Assembly (NCBI RefSeq): GCF_018863395.1
Contig: NZ_JAHKRR010000013.1
Span: 43,439 to 107,438, forward strand
Length of the DNA stretch: 64,000 bases
Direction of reading: 5' to 3'
DNA from: Sinomicrobium weinanense
GTDB lineage: Bacteria > Bacteroidota > Bacteroidia > Flavobacteriales > Flavobacteriaceae
Under the pieces are notes generated by a model. It saw only the letters and a list, made by a program, of their open reading frames with translations. It did no database searches and was not told the origin of the DNA. Shown here one piece after another: positions 8,730-17,973 of this stretch. Position 1 is the first letter of the stretch, and every line of letters begins with the position of its first letter. The translations under genes and the position numbers were made by a program.

Positions 8730-11700
8730 ATGGTACTAAAACGCAATACGCTCCACATGATCATTTTTTTAATGTCCGGATGGTTTACAATGTCTTATGG
8801 TCAGCAGGGCCCGGATATGGCAAAGCATATACGTGCCGTAGTGGTCAACGATAAAGAAGCCCCCGTACCCCGTGCAAAAGTAACATTGGGTCACGGCAAT
8901 ATCCAGGTGTATACCGACGACTCCGGGGCCTTTAGCCTGATGGTAAGGACCGATAATGTACTGATCATCTCCGCAAACGGATTTAAGGAAAAAGTCATCG
9001 ATCTTTCCCAAAGCGGTCTTCCGGATCGCATAATGCTCGAAAGTGAAGGGCTGTACGGCTCCGATATGATCGATTTACCGGCTTCCTTACAGACTACCCA
9101 GAGGGAATTTGTGGGAGCGACAGATAAGATCGCCGGGAAAGACCTGGAGTCCCAGCCCGATATGGTCTTCTCAAATACCTTACAGGGAAGACTGGCGGGC
9201 CTGACAGCACGAATGACGACCGACGGGCCGGGAAACAACAATGCGGAATTATATGTGCGTGGTTTGTCCAGGCAAACGGACAACCAGGCCATTACGGTCG
9301 TGGATGGTATCGAAAGGCCCATAGATTTTTTAAATCCGCAGGAAATAGAAAGCGTGGAAGTGCTGAAGGATGTCAACGCCAAGATCCTTTATGGACCGAG
9401 GGCGGCAAACGGGGTAGTGCTCATCACCACTAAAAAAGGTAAGGAAAACACCAGGATTTTTGAGGTTTCTGCAGAATACGGGGTAAATATGAATACGCGT
9501 ATGGCCGAATATCTCAACAGTGCGGAATATGCAAGGCTGTATAATGAGGCCCGGGCCAATGACGGGTTGTCTTCATTTTATACCCAACAACAGATACAAG
9601 GGTATGAGCAAAGCACCGGTGCAAACGACCTTTTGTATCCCGATGTCGATTACAACGATTATTTTATCGAGGACCTGAACCCTTTCAGAAGGGTAAACCT
9701 CGAGTATTCCGGGGGAGAAAAAGGGGTCCGTTACGCCCTGCTCGCCGGTTACAGGGGGAACCAGGGTATAGAAAAAGTGGGGAAGGCCGTAGAACAGGAC
9801 CGGTTTAATGTGCGCGGAAACCTCAGTATAGACCTGTCCCGGTCCATTACGGCACACCTCGGGGCCAACGGGATCATAGAGAGCAGGAAATGGGGCAAGC
9901 TGCACCAGGGCGATTTTTATTCAGCCCTTAAGACCCAGAGACCCAATGAATTTCCTTTTGTGATAACAGACCCAGATTTTATGGGAGAAGAAACCCCTTT
10001 GGGAGAGGAGCAGATCCCTCCCCTAGGCGGAAGCCTGCTGAACCCCCAAAGCCTCTATGGCGATGTGGTATACGGGGGCTACCAGGAACACCAGTTCTTC
10101 TATGGGCAGACCAATTTCGGACTGGACTTTGACCTCGGTAACCTGCTCAAAGGGCTGTCTGTGAGTGCTGAGGTGACTTTTGATAATTACCAATATCATC
10201 GGGCCCAGCAGATCAACAATCCCGTGCGCTATGCCGTAAGGGCCGTTACCCCGGATTCGCTGGTGTATACCAAACTGAACAACCGGCTCATAGGGGGCAA
10301 CCGTTCGGAAAGCGGGAACGATATTGAGAGAAACCTGGGCTGGTCGGCCAAAGCCAATTACAGGGTTACGGTCAATAACGACAACCATCTTTCATTGACC
10401 CTTTCTCATTTTTACTATCTGAACGATCAAAAAAACAACCGCCAGCATACCGAAAATACCAATACGTTTTTAAAAAGCACCTATGCCTATAAAGACAGGG
10501 TTTATATAGACTGGGTACAGAGTGTTATGGGCAGCAACCGTTTTGCCCGTAAGAACCGGTACAAATATTTTAGTACTTTCGGGGTGGCATGGGTGCTTTC
10601 CGAAGAGGAATTTCTCAAGGGCGCCAAAAACCTGGACTATCTGAAAGTTAAGGGAACTTACGGGATGATGGGCTATGACCGGGCTACCGGGTTCTATTTA
10701 TACAACACGCGTTTCAGCAACGGGGGGAATGTAAATTTTGGAGAACGCAACCAGCAGGGTGTCGGGAGAACGATCTATAATAATTTGGGCAACCCGGACC
10801 TTAAATGGGAGACCTCCGCAGAGTTAAACCTTGGGGTAGAAGGGCTTTTCTTTAATAGGTCTCTGGCCGTTGAAGTGAATTATTTCAATGAAGTAAGGGA
10901 TGATATTATTTTCAATAGTCCCTCTTCCATCTATTCTTCCACCTTTAATCCCTATGCACCGCATAATCTCGGAAAGGTCGTCAACAACGGTATAGATGGC
11001 AAGGTCACGTATTACGGAGGCTCCGGGAGGCTCAGGTATGAAGTAGGGGCCAATGTTTTATATGCCAGGAACCGCGTGGTCAGGGCAGATGCCATAGACA
11101 ATTCCGATGCGTACCTGAATGTGGAAGGGAATCCTTCTGATGCGATCTTCGGGTATGTTTCCAACGGCCTGTTCAGGAGCGAAGAAGCGGTGGCCGAAGC
11201 CCCATATCAGGCACTGGGGCCTTATAAGGCAGGAAATATCAGTTATCAGAACCTCAACAATGACGGGATCGTCAATGAGCAGGACAGAAAAGTGATCGGA
11301 AATTCATTTCCCCGGACCAGTATAGGGATCAATGCCAATCTTAAATACAAGGGATTCGGGCTAAGCCTGCTGGGAACTTCCGAACTGGGTGTTGATTTTA
11401 TGCGTAACAATACCTATTACAGAAATTCCGGCGAAGGTAAATACTCGGTACTGGCAAGGGACAGGTTTCACCCTGTAAATAACCCCGGGGGAAATTTGCC
11501 GGCGCTCACCACCTACAACCCGACAAACGACTTTCAGGGGTCTACGTTCTGGATACAGGATGCCTCTTTTTTCAGGCTGAAGAACGTGGAAGTGAGCTAT
11601 ACCTTTTCCAACGATACCCGGGTGGCCAGGAATATCACGGTCTATCTAAGAGGTACGAACCTGTTTGTGCTGTCTGGCGAAAAAGACCTGGACCCCGAAG

Positions 11701-11771
11701 TCCCTGCATCGGGTGTTGATAACTATCCCCTGATGCGGGTAATTACGGGAGGACTTACCATAGGATTTTAA
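8730..11771 (+). CDS. SusC-type TonB-dependent transporter (2), divergent N-terminus
   Basis: Second SusC-like outer-membrane transporter in tandem. I chose the ATG at 8730 because it gives a clean signal peptide (MVLKRNTLHMIIFLMSGW) 14 bases after the SusD stop. An in-frame ATG at 8709 overlapping that stop is the alternative. The N-terminal regulatory-like domain is recognisable (VPRAKVTL, DSGAFSL), but the DEVVVIGYG segment found in the other SusC proteins here is replaced by a different linker (EGLYGSDMIDLPASLQTT). The plug (VVDGIERPIDFLNPQEIESVEVLKD split by normal spacing) and the barrel are conserved and the protein ends in a Phe. It probably has a different cargo from the first pair. 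Confidence 0.94.
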   Translation: MVLKRNTLHMIIFLMSGWFTMSYGQQGPDMAKHIRAVVVNDKEAPVPRAKVTLGHGNIQVYTDDSGAFSLMVRTDNVLIISANGFKEKVIDLSQSGLPDRIMLESEGLYGSDMIDLPASLQTTQREFVGATDKIAGKDLESQPDMVFSNTLQGRLAGLTARMTTDGPGNNNAELYVRGLSRQTDNQAITVVDGIERPIDFLNPQEIESVEVLKDVNAKILYGPRAANGVVLITTKKGKENTRIFEVSAEYGVNMNTRMAEYLNSAEYARLYNEARANDGLSSFYTQQQIQGYEQSTGANDLLYPDVDYNDYFIEDLNPFRRVNLEYSGGEKGVRYALLAGYRGNQGIEKVGKAVEQDRFNVRGNLSIDLSRSITAHLGANGIIESRKWGKLHQGDFYSALKTQRPNEFPFVITDPDFMGEETPLGEEQIPPLGGSLLNPQSLYGDVVYGGYQEHQFFYGQTNFGLDFDLGNLLKGLSVSAEVTFDNYQYHRAQQINNPVRYAVRAVTPDSLVYTKLNNRLIGGNRSESGNDIERNLGWSAKANYRVTVNNDNHLSLTLSHFYYLNDQKNNRQHTENTNTFLKSTYAYKDRVYIDWVQSVMGSNRFARKNRYKYFSTFGVAWVLSEEEFLKGAKNLDYLKVKGTYGMMGYDRATGFYLYNTRFSNGGNVNFGERNQQGVGRTIYNNLGNPDLKWETSAELNLGVEGLFFNRSLAVEVNYFNEVRDDIIFNSPSSIYSSTFNPYAPHNLGKVVNNGIDGKVTYYGGSGRLRYEVGANVLYARNRVVRADAIDNSDAYLNVEGNPSDAIFGYVSNGLFRSEEAVAEAPYQALGPYKAGNISYQNLNNDGIVNEQDRKVIGNSFPRTSIGINANLKYKGFGLSLLGTSELGVDFMRNNTYYRNSGEGKYSVLARDRFHPVNNPGGNLPALTTYNPTNDFQGSTFWIQDASFFRLKNVEVSYTFSNDTRVARNITVYLRGTNLFVLSGEKDLDPEVPASGVDNYPLMRVITGGLTIGF

Positions 11772-11783
11772 AAAAAGATCGAG

Positions 11784-13553
11784 ATGAAGAAAATACTAAA
11801 TACGCGAATTCGTATACTTGCCATATCGGTATGCTCTGCTATTGTGGTTTCCTGTTCTTTAGACCCGGAGATCGACAATACCTACGGAGGGGAGTATGCC
11901 TTTACACTTCCTGAAAAAGCCGAAGGCTTACTGATGAATGCCTATTCCAATCTTCCCAATACGATTGTGGATGATTACGGAGGAAATTTTCTGGATGCAG
12001 CTACCGACAATGCGGTAACCAACAATTTCAGCAGTGATATTTACCGGATGTCACAAGGGGGGCTTACAGCGAGCACCAACCCGGTTTCGGTATGGGGCGC
12101 GGCATATAATCAGTTCAGGAATGTACATTTCTTTTTAGAGAATGGCCTTGGCCCCCAGGTCAACTACGATATTACCAATGAGGAAAACAATATCCGGAAA
12201 AAGCGCAACCTTAAGGGAGAGGCTTTTTATTTAAGGGCATGGTGGGGCTTCCGGTTGTTACAGGTATACGGAGGTAAGACCGGAGAAGGCGAAGCCCTGG
12301 GATATCCGATAATACGTTCCCTGAAATCGGACGAAGAAGCACAGGACCTCGATGCAGTGGAACGAAACACTTATAAGGAATGTGTAGCGCAGATCATGCA
12401 GGACCTCGATTCGGCCGTGGTATACCTGCCTGTCGAATATGCGGGAAGCGATCCGGTGACCGGACAACTTCAGATCGGAAGGGCTGACCAGAAGGTTGCC
12501 CTGGCCCTGAAGTCAAGGGTAGCAGTCTATGGGGCAAGTCCGGCATACCAGCCCGATGAAGTGGTCAGGCTTACCGGAATGGGACAGTTTTCCATTACGG
12601 ACCAGGGTACTTTTGTAGCACAATGGGAGGAGGCAGCCCGGGCGACGCAGGAAGCGATAGATGTTGTCGGTGCCCTGAAGGGACTGTCAGAAGCAGATTT
12701 TAACAATAACAATACCCCTGATGAGTTTATCTGGAGGAGTTACCATCAAAACCGGTCGCTGGAAAGCCAGAATTATCCTTTCGGGGAATACGGCCAGGCC
12801 CGTACGGGACCTTCACAAAACCTCGTAGAAGCCTTTTACAGTGAGAACGGTTTTCCGATAACCGATACGCGTTCGGGCTATGATCCGCAGCATCCTTATG
12901 AGAACCGGGACCCCCGCCTGTACCTCAATGTGCTTTACAACGGGGCAATACTCAATAACAGCCCTTTGCAGATATATGAAGGGGGCAGGGATTCCCGCGA
13001 TGCCTATCCGCAAAATACCCGGACGGGGTACTATCTGAGAAAGTGGTTGTCCCTGAAACCGGGTATTATCAGTGTAGAGAACCCGGGGAACGATCATCAT
13101 TACAACCCGTATCTCCGGAAAACCGAAGTATATTTGAATTTTGCAGAAGCTTCCAATGAAGCTTACGGGCCGGATGTGGCAGGCCCGGGGATGGCCTGGT
13201 CGGCCGTAGATGTGATCAAGATGATCAGGGCCAAGGCCGGTATTACCGACAACACCTATGTAGATGAGGTGGCAGCCCGGGGAAAGGAAGCCTTCCGGGA
13301 ACTGGTATTAAGAGAGAGAAGACTGGAACTCGCCTTTGAAAACCATCGCTATTTCGATATGAGGCGATGGCTGATGCCGCTTGATGAGGCCGTAAGAGGA
13401 ATAAGGATTGAACGGAACGAAGACGACACCTATTCGTATACTGTTTTTGAAGTGGAAGAACGCAGGTTCAACGATATAAAATATTACTATGCGCCATTGC
13501 CCTATGAAGAACTGGCCAAGAGCCCGAAACTGATCGATAACCTGGGATGGTAA
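11784..13553 (+). CDS. SusD/RagB-type surface lipoprotein (2)
   Basis: 589-residue SusD homologue paired with the divergent SusC, 12 bases downstream of it. Lipobox VVSC with Cys24. The helical TPR core includes GEAFYLRAWWGFRLLQVYGG, and the C-terminal signature is LRERRLELAFENHRYFDMRRW with the ending LIDNLGW. It should be anchored on the outer leaflet and bind oligosaccharide with the SusC. Its C-terminal codons run straight into the next gene (17-base gap to the chosen start), so the lipoprotein that follows is part of the same transcript. Confidence 0.95.
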   Translation: MKKILNTRIRILAISVCSAIVVSCSLDPEIDNTYGGEYAFTLPEKAEGLLMNAYSNLPNTIVDDYGGNFLDAATDNAVTNNFSSDIYRMSQGGLTASTNPVSVWGAAYNQFRNVHFFLENGLGPQVNYDITNEENNIRKKRNLKGEAFYLRAWWGFRLLQVYGGKTGEGEALGYPIIRSLKSDEEAQDLDAVERNTYKECVAQIMQDLDSAVVYLPVEYAGSDPVTGQLQIGRADQKVALALKSRVAVYGASPAYQPDEVVRLTGMGQFSITDQGTFVAQWEEAARATQEAIDVVGALKGLSEADFNNNNTPDEFIWRSYHQNRSLESQNYPFGEYGQARTGPSQNLVEAFYSENGFPITDTRSGYDPQHPYENRDPRLYLNVLYNGAILNNSPLQIYEGGRDSRDAYPQNTRTGYYLRKWLSLKPGIISVENPGNDHHYNPYLRKTEVYLNFAEASNEAYGPDVAGPGMAWSAVDVIKMIRAKAGITDNTYVDEVAARGKEAFRELVLRERRLELAFENHRYFDMRRWLMPLDEAVRGIRIERNEDDTYSYTVFEVEERRFNDIKYYYAPLPYEELAKSPKLIDNLGW

Positions 13554-13570
13554 TAATTAAAGTGAGAAAA

Positions 13571-14500
13571 ATGATGACAATCAGAAAAATAACCATAATA
13601 GTACTGATCTTCACGACAATGGTTTCCTGTGAAAAGTATGAAGATTACGTCGAGGATTACGATTTTACCATCGCCTATTTTAATAGCCAGAAACCTTTGA
13701 GAACTGTTGTTGCCTATGACGAGATGCAGTTTAAAGTAGGGGTTGCGATGGGAGGAAAGCGGTATAACACCGTTGAAGAAACCGCCACATTCGTTATAGA
13801 CCCGTCTTTGCTCGACAATGAGGTGCTGGACGGGGCGGGAGCGTTCAAACTGCTTCCCGAAGCCTATTATTCCCTGAGTAACGGGAATACCATGACCTTT
13901 CCGGAAGGCCGGTATATAGGAGATGTCACCGTGACCCTGAACCGGGAGGAATTTATTACGGACTCACTGTCAACATCCAATACCTACGCCCTCCCTGTAC
14001 GGATTACCGAAACTTCCCTGGACTCCATAGCCTCAGGAAGTTTTGACGACCAGGGAAACCAGGTCACAGCCCCCAAAAATTACGCGATTGTGGTCATAAA
14101 ATATATAAGCCGGTATCAGGGAACGTATTATCATACGGGAAACCAGCTCGAAACTACTTCAGACGGGCAAACGAACGAAGTCGTCTATGATCATCCGGAT
14201 CTGGTTAAAAACGGGACGTGGAACCTTTCCACGATCAATGCCAATACCGTAGAAACTTCGGGTATGGGAAATTTTAACGATGCCGGCCTTATACTGCATA
14301 TTGATGAAGGAAATACCGTTGACCTGTCAACAGTCAGCAGTGAGGTTACGAATTTTTCAGGATCGGGAACATATGACCCCGAAGACCGGAGCCTCTCCCT
14401 TGAGTATTCGTTTACGAGGGGCGATAGCGATTACACCGTCACGGAAGTGTTATATTTAAGACGCCCGCCCGAAGAAGACCTCGTTTTTGAAGAATGGTGA
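13571..14500 (+). CDS. DUF1735-like surface lipoprotein, probable glycan-binding protein
   Basis: About 309 residues from the ATG at 13571. A longer in-frame start at 13547 overlaps susD and would spoil the signal peptide. Lipobox MVSC with Cys20, then an N-terminal beta-rich domain of the BT_3987/DUF1735 type. Visible features are the YFNSQKP start, VGVAMGGKRYN and the LPEAYYSLSNGNTMTFPEG segment, which are typical of that family. The C-terminal half is beta-rich (SRYQGTYYHTG onward) and may be a lipocalin-like partner domain. Such proteins usually sit after susD and act as accessory surface glycan binders. I infer that role from position and have not seen a binding site. Last gene of the tandem susCD run. 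Confidence 0.75.
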   Translation: MMTIRKITIIVLIFTTMVSCEKYEDYVEDYDFTIAYFNSQKPLRTVVAYDEMQFKVGVAMGGKRYNTVEETATFVIDPSLLDNEVLDGAGAFKLLPEAYYSLSNGNTMTFPEGRYIGDVTVTLNREEFITDSLSTSNTYALPVRITETSLDSIASGSFDDQGNQVTAPKNYAIVVIKYISRYQGTYYHTGNQLETTSDGQTNEVVYDHPDLVKNGTWNLSTINANTVETSGMGNFNDAGLILHIDEGNTVDLSTVSSEVTNFSGSGTYDPEDRSLSLEYSFTRGDSDYTVTEVLYLRRPPEEDLVFEEW

Positions 14501-14596
14501 CTTTACGGGATGTACCGGGGAATAGATATAAAATAAAACGTGAGTTTGAAATAGGCTAAAGAGCATTACTTTGATAAGTAATAGATAATAATCATC

Positions 14597-14715
14597 CGTC
14601 ACTGCGAGCGGAGCGCGGCAGTCTCCCGGCAGGTATGCGCATGCCATTGAAGATATCTGCCAGCCCCCATGAGATTGCCACGTCACCTCCCTTCGGTCGG
14701 TTCCTCGCAATGACG
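14597..14715. repeat. Dispersed intergenic repeat with inverted arms
   Basis: Noncoding repeat between the lipoprotein and the sulfatase. The left arm (14597-14625) begins CGTCACTGCGAGCGGAGCG and ends in GGCAGTCTC. The right arm (14671-14715) is its degenerate reverse complement, ending CTCGCAATGACG. The whole should fold into a long hairpin. It belongs to the common class of CGTCATTGCGAG-type intergenic repeats seen in many genomes. It is GC-richer than the flanks. Confidence 0.7.
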
Positions 14716-14757
14716 GTTTCAGCTTATTTCAAACTCATGTTAAAATAAAATCATATA

Positions 14758-16356
14758 ATGATGAAAAATATTAATATTACTTTTTTGGTATTTTCTGTAC
14801 TGTTACTCAATTCCTGCAGTGAAAAGGGTAAGGAGCAAACGGAAATTCCCGGGAAACCCAATATACTCTTTGTATTGGCCGATGATTTCGGCCTGAAGGA
14901 TATGAGCTTTGTGGGAAGTGACTTTTACGAAACCCCTAATATAGACCGGTTGGCATCGAAAGGGATGATTTTTACACAAGGCTATGCCGGAAGCCGGGTT
15001 TGTAGCCCTGCCCGTGCCACGATCATGACAGGGCAATTTACGGCAAGGCATGGAGTAACGGACTGGATAGGGGCTAAAAGCGGAGCGGATTGGCGTAAAA
15101 CCAAAAGGTTCGACAGATTGTTGCCTGCGGGGTATAAACATCATTTGCCTGAAAACGGGACGACCCTGGCAGAAGTATTGAAAGCCCATGGCTATAAAAC
15201 CTTTTTTGCAGGAAAATGGCATTTGGGAGGAGAAGGGTCCTATCCGGAAGATCATGGATTCGAAATAAACAAGGGAGGATGGGAGAAAGGAAACCCTAAC
15301 GGGGGATATTTTTCACCCTTTGACAACCCGAAATTAAAGGATATACGCGACGGTGAAAATTTGTCCATGCGCCTGGCCAAAGAAACCGTAGCGTTTATGG
15401 AGGAAAATAAAAGGTCCGGATTTTTTGCTTTTCTCTCCTTTTACGCGGTGCACGGGCCCATCCAGACCACCCGGGAGAAATGGCAGAAATACAAGAACAA
15501 AGCTAAAGCGACGGGGATTGCCGAAAAAGGTTTTGTCATGGAAAAAAACCTGCCGATCAGGCAAACCCAGGATAATCCTGTTTACGCCGGATTGGTTGAA
15601 GCCATGGACGATGCCATAGGGGTTGTACTGGACGGGCTTAAAAGATCGGGCCTGGAAAAAAATACGATTGTCATCTTTACGTCAGATAACGGAGGTGTAG
15701 CTTCGGGAGATGCCTATTCCACATCCAACCTGCCTTTTCGCGGCGGTAAGGGCTACCAGTGGGAAGGAGGGATAAGGGTCCCGTATTTGATTCGTGTTCC
15801 ATGGCAAAATTCCAACGGAAAGCAAAGCGATTACCCGGTGACAGGTGCCGATTTCTATCCCACCATCCTGGATTATGCAGGTATAGACCTGCCTGCGGAA
15901 CAACTCCTGGACGGTGTTAGTTTAAAACCCGTTATCGATAAGGGGGATATACTACCCGAAAGGCCATTGTACTGGCACTATCCGCATTACGGCAACCAGG
16001 GAGGGGACCCGTCTTCCATAATCAGGGAAGGCCGCTGGAAATTAATTCATTACTACGAGGAAGACAGGAATGAACTGTACAATATCATTGACGATCCTTA
16101 CGAACAAAAGAACGTGGCAGCCGATCATCCCGAAAAGCTAGCTGAACTCGGGGACAAACTGGAGCGTTGGCTGGCCGGGGTGGAAGCCAGTTACCCGGCA
16201 AAAGATGAAGAGTTCGACCCGGAAAAGAAATCTGCTTATCACAATAAAATAATAAATAAGCGATTGCCCAAACTGGAAAAACAGCGCAGGCACTTTTTGT
16301 CCGATGGTTTTAGCCCCAATGAGGATTGGTGGGGAAGCATAATTACTGAAGATTAG
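14758..16356 (+). CDS. Sulfatase lipoprotein, CSPAR active site
   Basis: 532-residue S1-type sulfatase. Lipobox LNSC (Cys20), then PNILFVLADDFG with the paired metal-binding Asp residues, then the formylglycine motif CSPAR at Cys82. The CxPAR form is an accepted variant of CxPSR. GKWHLGG and the late ATIVIFTSDNGG-like strand (NTIVIFTSDNGGV) supply the remaining metal and sulfate ligands, and the C-terminal part (REGRWKLIHYYED, ELYNI) is the usual small subdomain. It follows the repeat and is read alone on the plus strand. It converges with the sulfatase at 16501, with a strong hairpin between them. Its local pattern resembles the sulfatase at 28937, which suggests a related specificity. Confidence 0.95.
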   Translation: MMKNINITFLVFSVLLLNSCSEKGKEQTEIPGKPNILFVLADDFGLKDMSFVGSDFYETPNIDRLASKGMIFTQGYAGSRVCSPARATIMTGQFTARHGVTDWIGAKSGADWRKTKRFDRLLPAGYKHHLPENGTTLAEVLKAHGYKTFFAGKWHLGGEGSYPEDHGFEINKGGWEKGNPNGGYFSPFDNPKLKDIRDGENLSMRLAKETVAFMEENKRSGFFAFLSFYAVHGPIQTTREKWQKYKNKAKATGIAEKGFVMEKNLPIRQTQDNPVYAGLVEAMDDAIGVVLDGLKRSGLEKNTIVIFTSDNGGVASGDAYSTSNLPFRGGKGYQWEGGIRVPYLIRVPWQNSNGKQSDYPVTGADFYPTILDYAGIDLPAEQLLDGVSLKPVIDKGDILPERPLYWHYPHYGNQGGDPSSIIREGRWKLIHYYEEDRNELYNIIDDPYEQKNVAADHPEKLAELGDKLERWLAGVEASYPAKDEEFDPEKKSAYHNKIINKRLPKLEKQRRHFLSDGFSPNEDWWGSIITED

Positions 16357-16369
16357 GACGTACAACTAC

Positions 16370-16455
16370 AGGACTTATGACGTATGACTTTTACCATATT
16401 GGTCTTACGTCATAAGTCCTGAAGTCATAGGTCCTGAGATCATAAGTCCGGAAGA
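16370..16455. terminator. Perfect 15-bp hairpin and decayed repeats between convergent sulfatases
   Basis: AGGACTTATGACGTA at 16370-16384 pairs perfectly with 16406-16420 around a 21-base loop. Two further degenerate copies of the right arm follow (about 16422-16450, of the form TCATARGTCC). The position between two converging genes fits a bidirectional terminator. The extra copies suggest a small repeat array, and there is no long T-run. Confidence 0.6.
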
Positions 16456-16500
16456 GAACACATTTGGAGTTTTTTTCATGTACTAAAACTTAGCGTTACA

Positions 16501-17949
16501 TCATGGTTTTGCCCCCGCTACCTTTGACAATATTTCCCGTTCAAACCTTGCGTCGTATTCCGGGTTTTTCTTTTGCGGGACCGGGGCTTTTTTGCCGGTT
16601 CTCCACTTCACGAGTTTGTCATACAGCTCCCGGGCTTTTTCGGGATAAGTATCTATCAGGTTATTCCGTTCACCGGTATCGGTCTTTAAATAGTACAGTT
16701 CCCGGGCACCGTCTTCAAAATATTCGTGTAGTTTCCAGTCGCCCGAGATCATAACAGAACCCGGCCGTGTCCTGAACAGGGGATCGCGCCCGTCATCCTT
16801 TGTTTTGTCGTAGGCCTGTAAATAAACGGGAAAATGAAAAAACAAATCCCTGTTTACCCTCGTGGTATCCTTAAATTGGGAAACCAGGCTAAGGCCATCG
16901 AGGTGTGGTGCTTTTTGTTGCGGCCCTACGATTTCCTGAATGGTAGGGTAAAAGTCCAGGTTGGTCACCCTGTTGGTGTTTACAGTGCTTTCGGGGATAT
17001 GTCCCGGCCACCGCATCACTAAAGGGACCCGGATACCTCCCTCATAGTAGGACCCCTTTCCGGCACGCAGCGGATTTTGCTCCGAAACGGCACGGATGCC
17101 CCCGTTATCCGAGGTAAAAATGATCCAGGTGTTCCGGCCCAGTTTAAGCCGGTCTATCGTTTTTAAGATCCGCCCTATATTCTCGTCCATGGAAGCTACC
17201 ATGGCGGCATATTCCGGGCGGTTCTGGCCATCATTTCCCTTTTTATCCTTAAATTTTTCGATGAGCCCGGGCTTTCCCATGATCGGGGTATGAACAGTAT
17301 AGTAGGGCAAATACAAAAAGAATGTGGTATCCCTGTTTTCTTCGAGGAATGTAATGGCTTCCGAGGTCAACCTGTCGGTAAGGTATTCCCCTTCGGGGCC
17401 ATCTTCGATAAAATCGATGTTATAGGGAGAAAAATATCCTTTTTTGCCGGGCGCCCCTCTGTCACTGCCTCCTATATTGTAATCGATCCCTTGGCTTGCG
17501 GGATTCGTGCCTATATGCCATTTGCCGAAACTGGCGGTCAGATAGCCGGCAGATTTTAACATTTCCGGTAGGGTATAAACGCTGTCTTTTAGGTACTTGG
17601 TATTCCTTATGGGAACCAGTTTCCGGGTCCTTTGATCTCCGCGGGCAGACGACCCCACGGTATAAACGCCATGTTCCGGTGTATTGAGCCCCGAGATCAT
17701 ACAGGCACGGCTCGGGGCACAATTTGCGGCAGAAGCATAGGCATTTGTAAAAACCATCCCTTCTTTTGAAAATGCGTCCAGGTTAGGGGTTTCGTAGTAA
17801 TTGCTGCCCATAAACCCCAGGTCTTTCCAGCCCAGGTCATCTACATTGATAAGTATGATATTGGGTGATGAAGGCACAGGTTTTGACCGTGGCGTACAAG
17901 CCATGAATAGGCATCCCGTGATCATAAAAAGAATGTTTTTGACCTTCAT
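16501..17949 (-). CDS. Sulfatase lipoprotein, CAPSR active site
   Basis: 482-residue S1-type sulfatase. Lipobox FMAC (Cys18), PNIILINVDDLGWKDLG with the metal ligands, the formylglycine motif CAPSR at Cys77, FGKWHIG, and the late NTWIIFTSDNGG strand. The C-terminal part (SGDWKLHEYFEDG, ELYYL) is intact, so the enzyme looks complete. It starts 24 bases after the stop of the trefoil-containing glycoside-hydrolase-like gene, so the two are surely cotranscribed. It would act in the periplasm or on the surface on a sulfated product of that enzyme. Confidence 0.95.
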   Translation of the reverse strand: MKVKNILFMITGCLFMACTPRSKPVPSSPNIILINVDDLGWKDLGFMGSNYYETPNLDAFSKEGMVFTNAYASAANCAPSRACMISGLNTPEHGVYTVGSSARGDQRTRKLVPIRNTKYLKDSVYTLPEMLKSAGYLTASFGKWHIGTNPASQGIDYNIGGSDRGAPGKKGYFSPYNIDFIEDGPEGEYLTDRLTSEAITFLEENRDTTFFLYLPYYTVHTPIMGKPGLIEKFKDKKGNDGQNRPEYAAMVASMDENIGRILKTIDRLKLGRNTWIIFTSDNGGIRAVSEQNPLRAGKGSYYEGGIRVPLVMRWPGHIPESTVNTNRVTNLDFYPTIQEIVGPQQKAPHLDGLSLVSQFKDTTRVNRDLFFHFPVYLQAYDKTKDDGRDPLFRTRPGSVMISGDWKLHEYFEDGARELYYLKTDTGERNNLIDTYPEKARELYDKLVKWRTGKKAPVPQKKNPEYDARFEREILSKVAGAKP

Positions 17950-17973
17950 TTTAACTCCGTATTTTTTAATATT

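Noticed and set aside
16370..16455. CRISPR array
   Set aside because: The copies are degenerate, unequal in spacing and few; no cas genes are present. It is a hairpin with decayed repeats.
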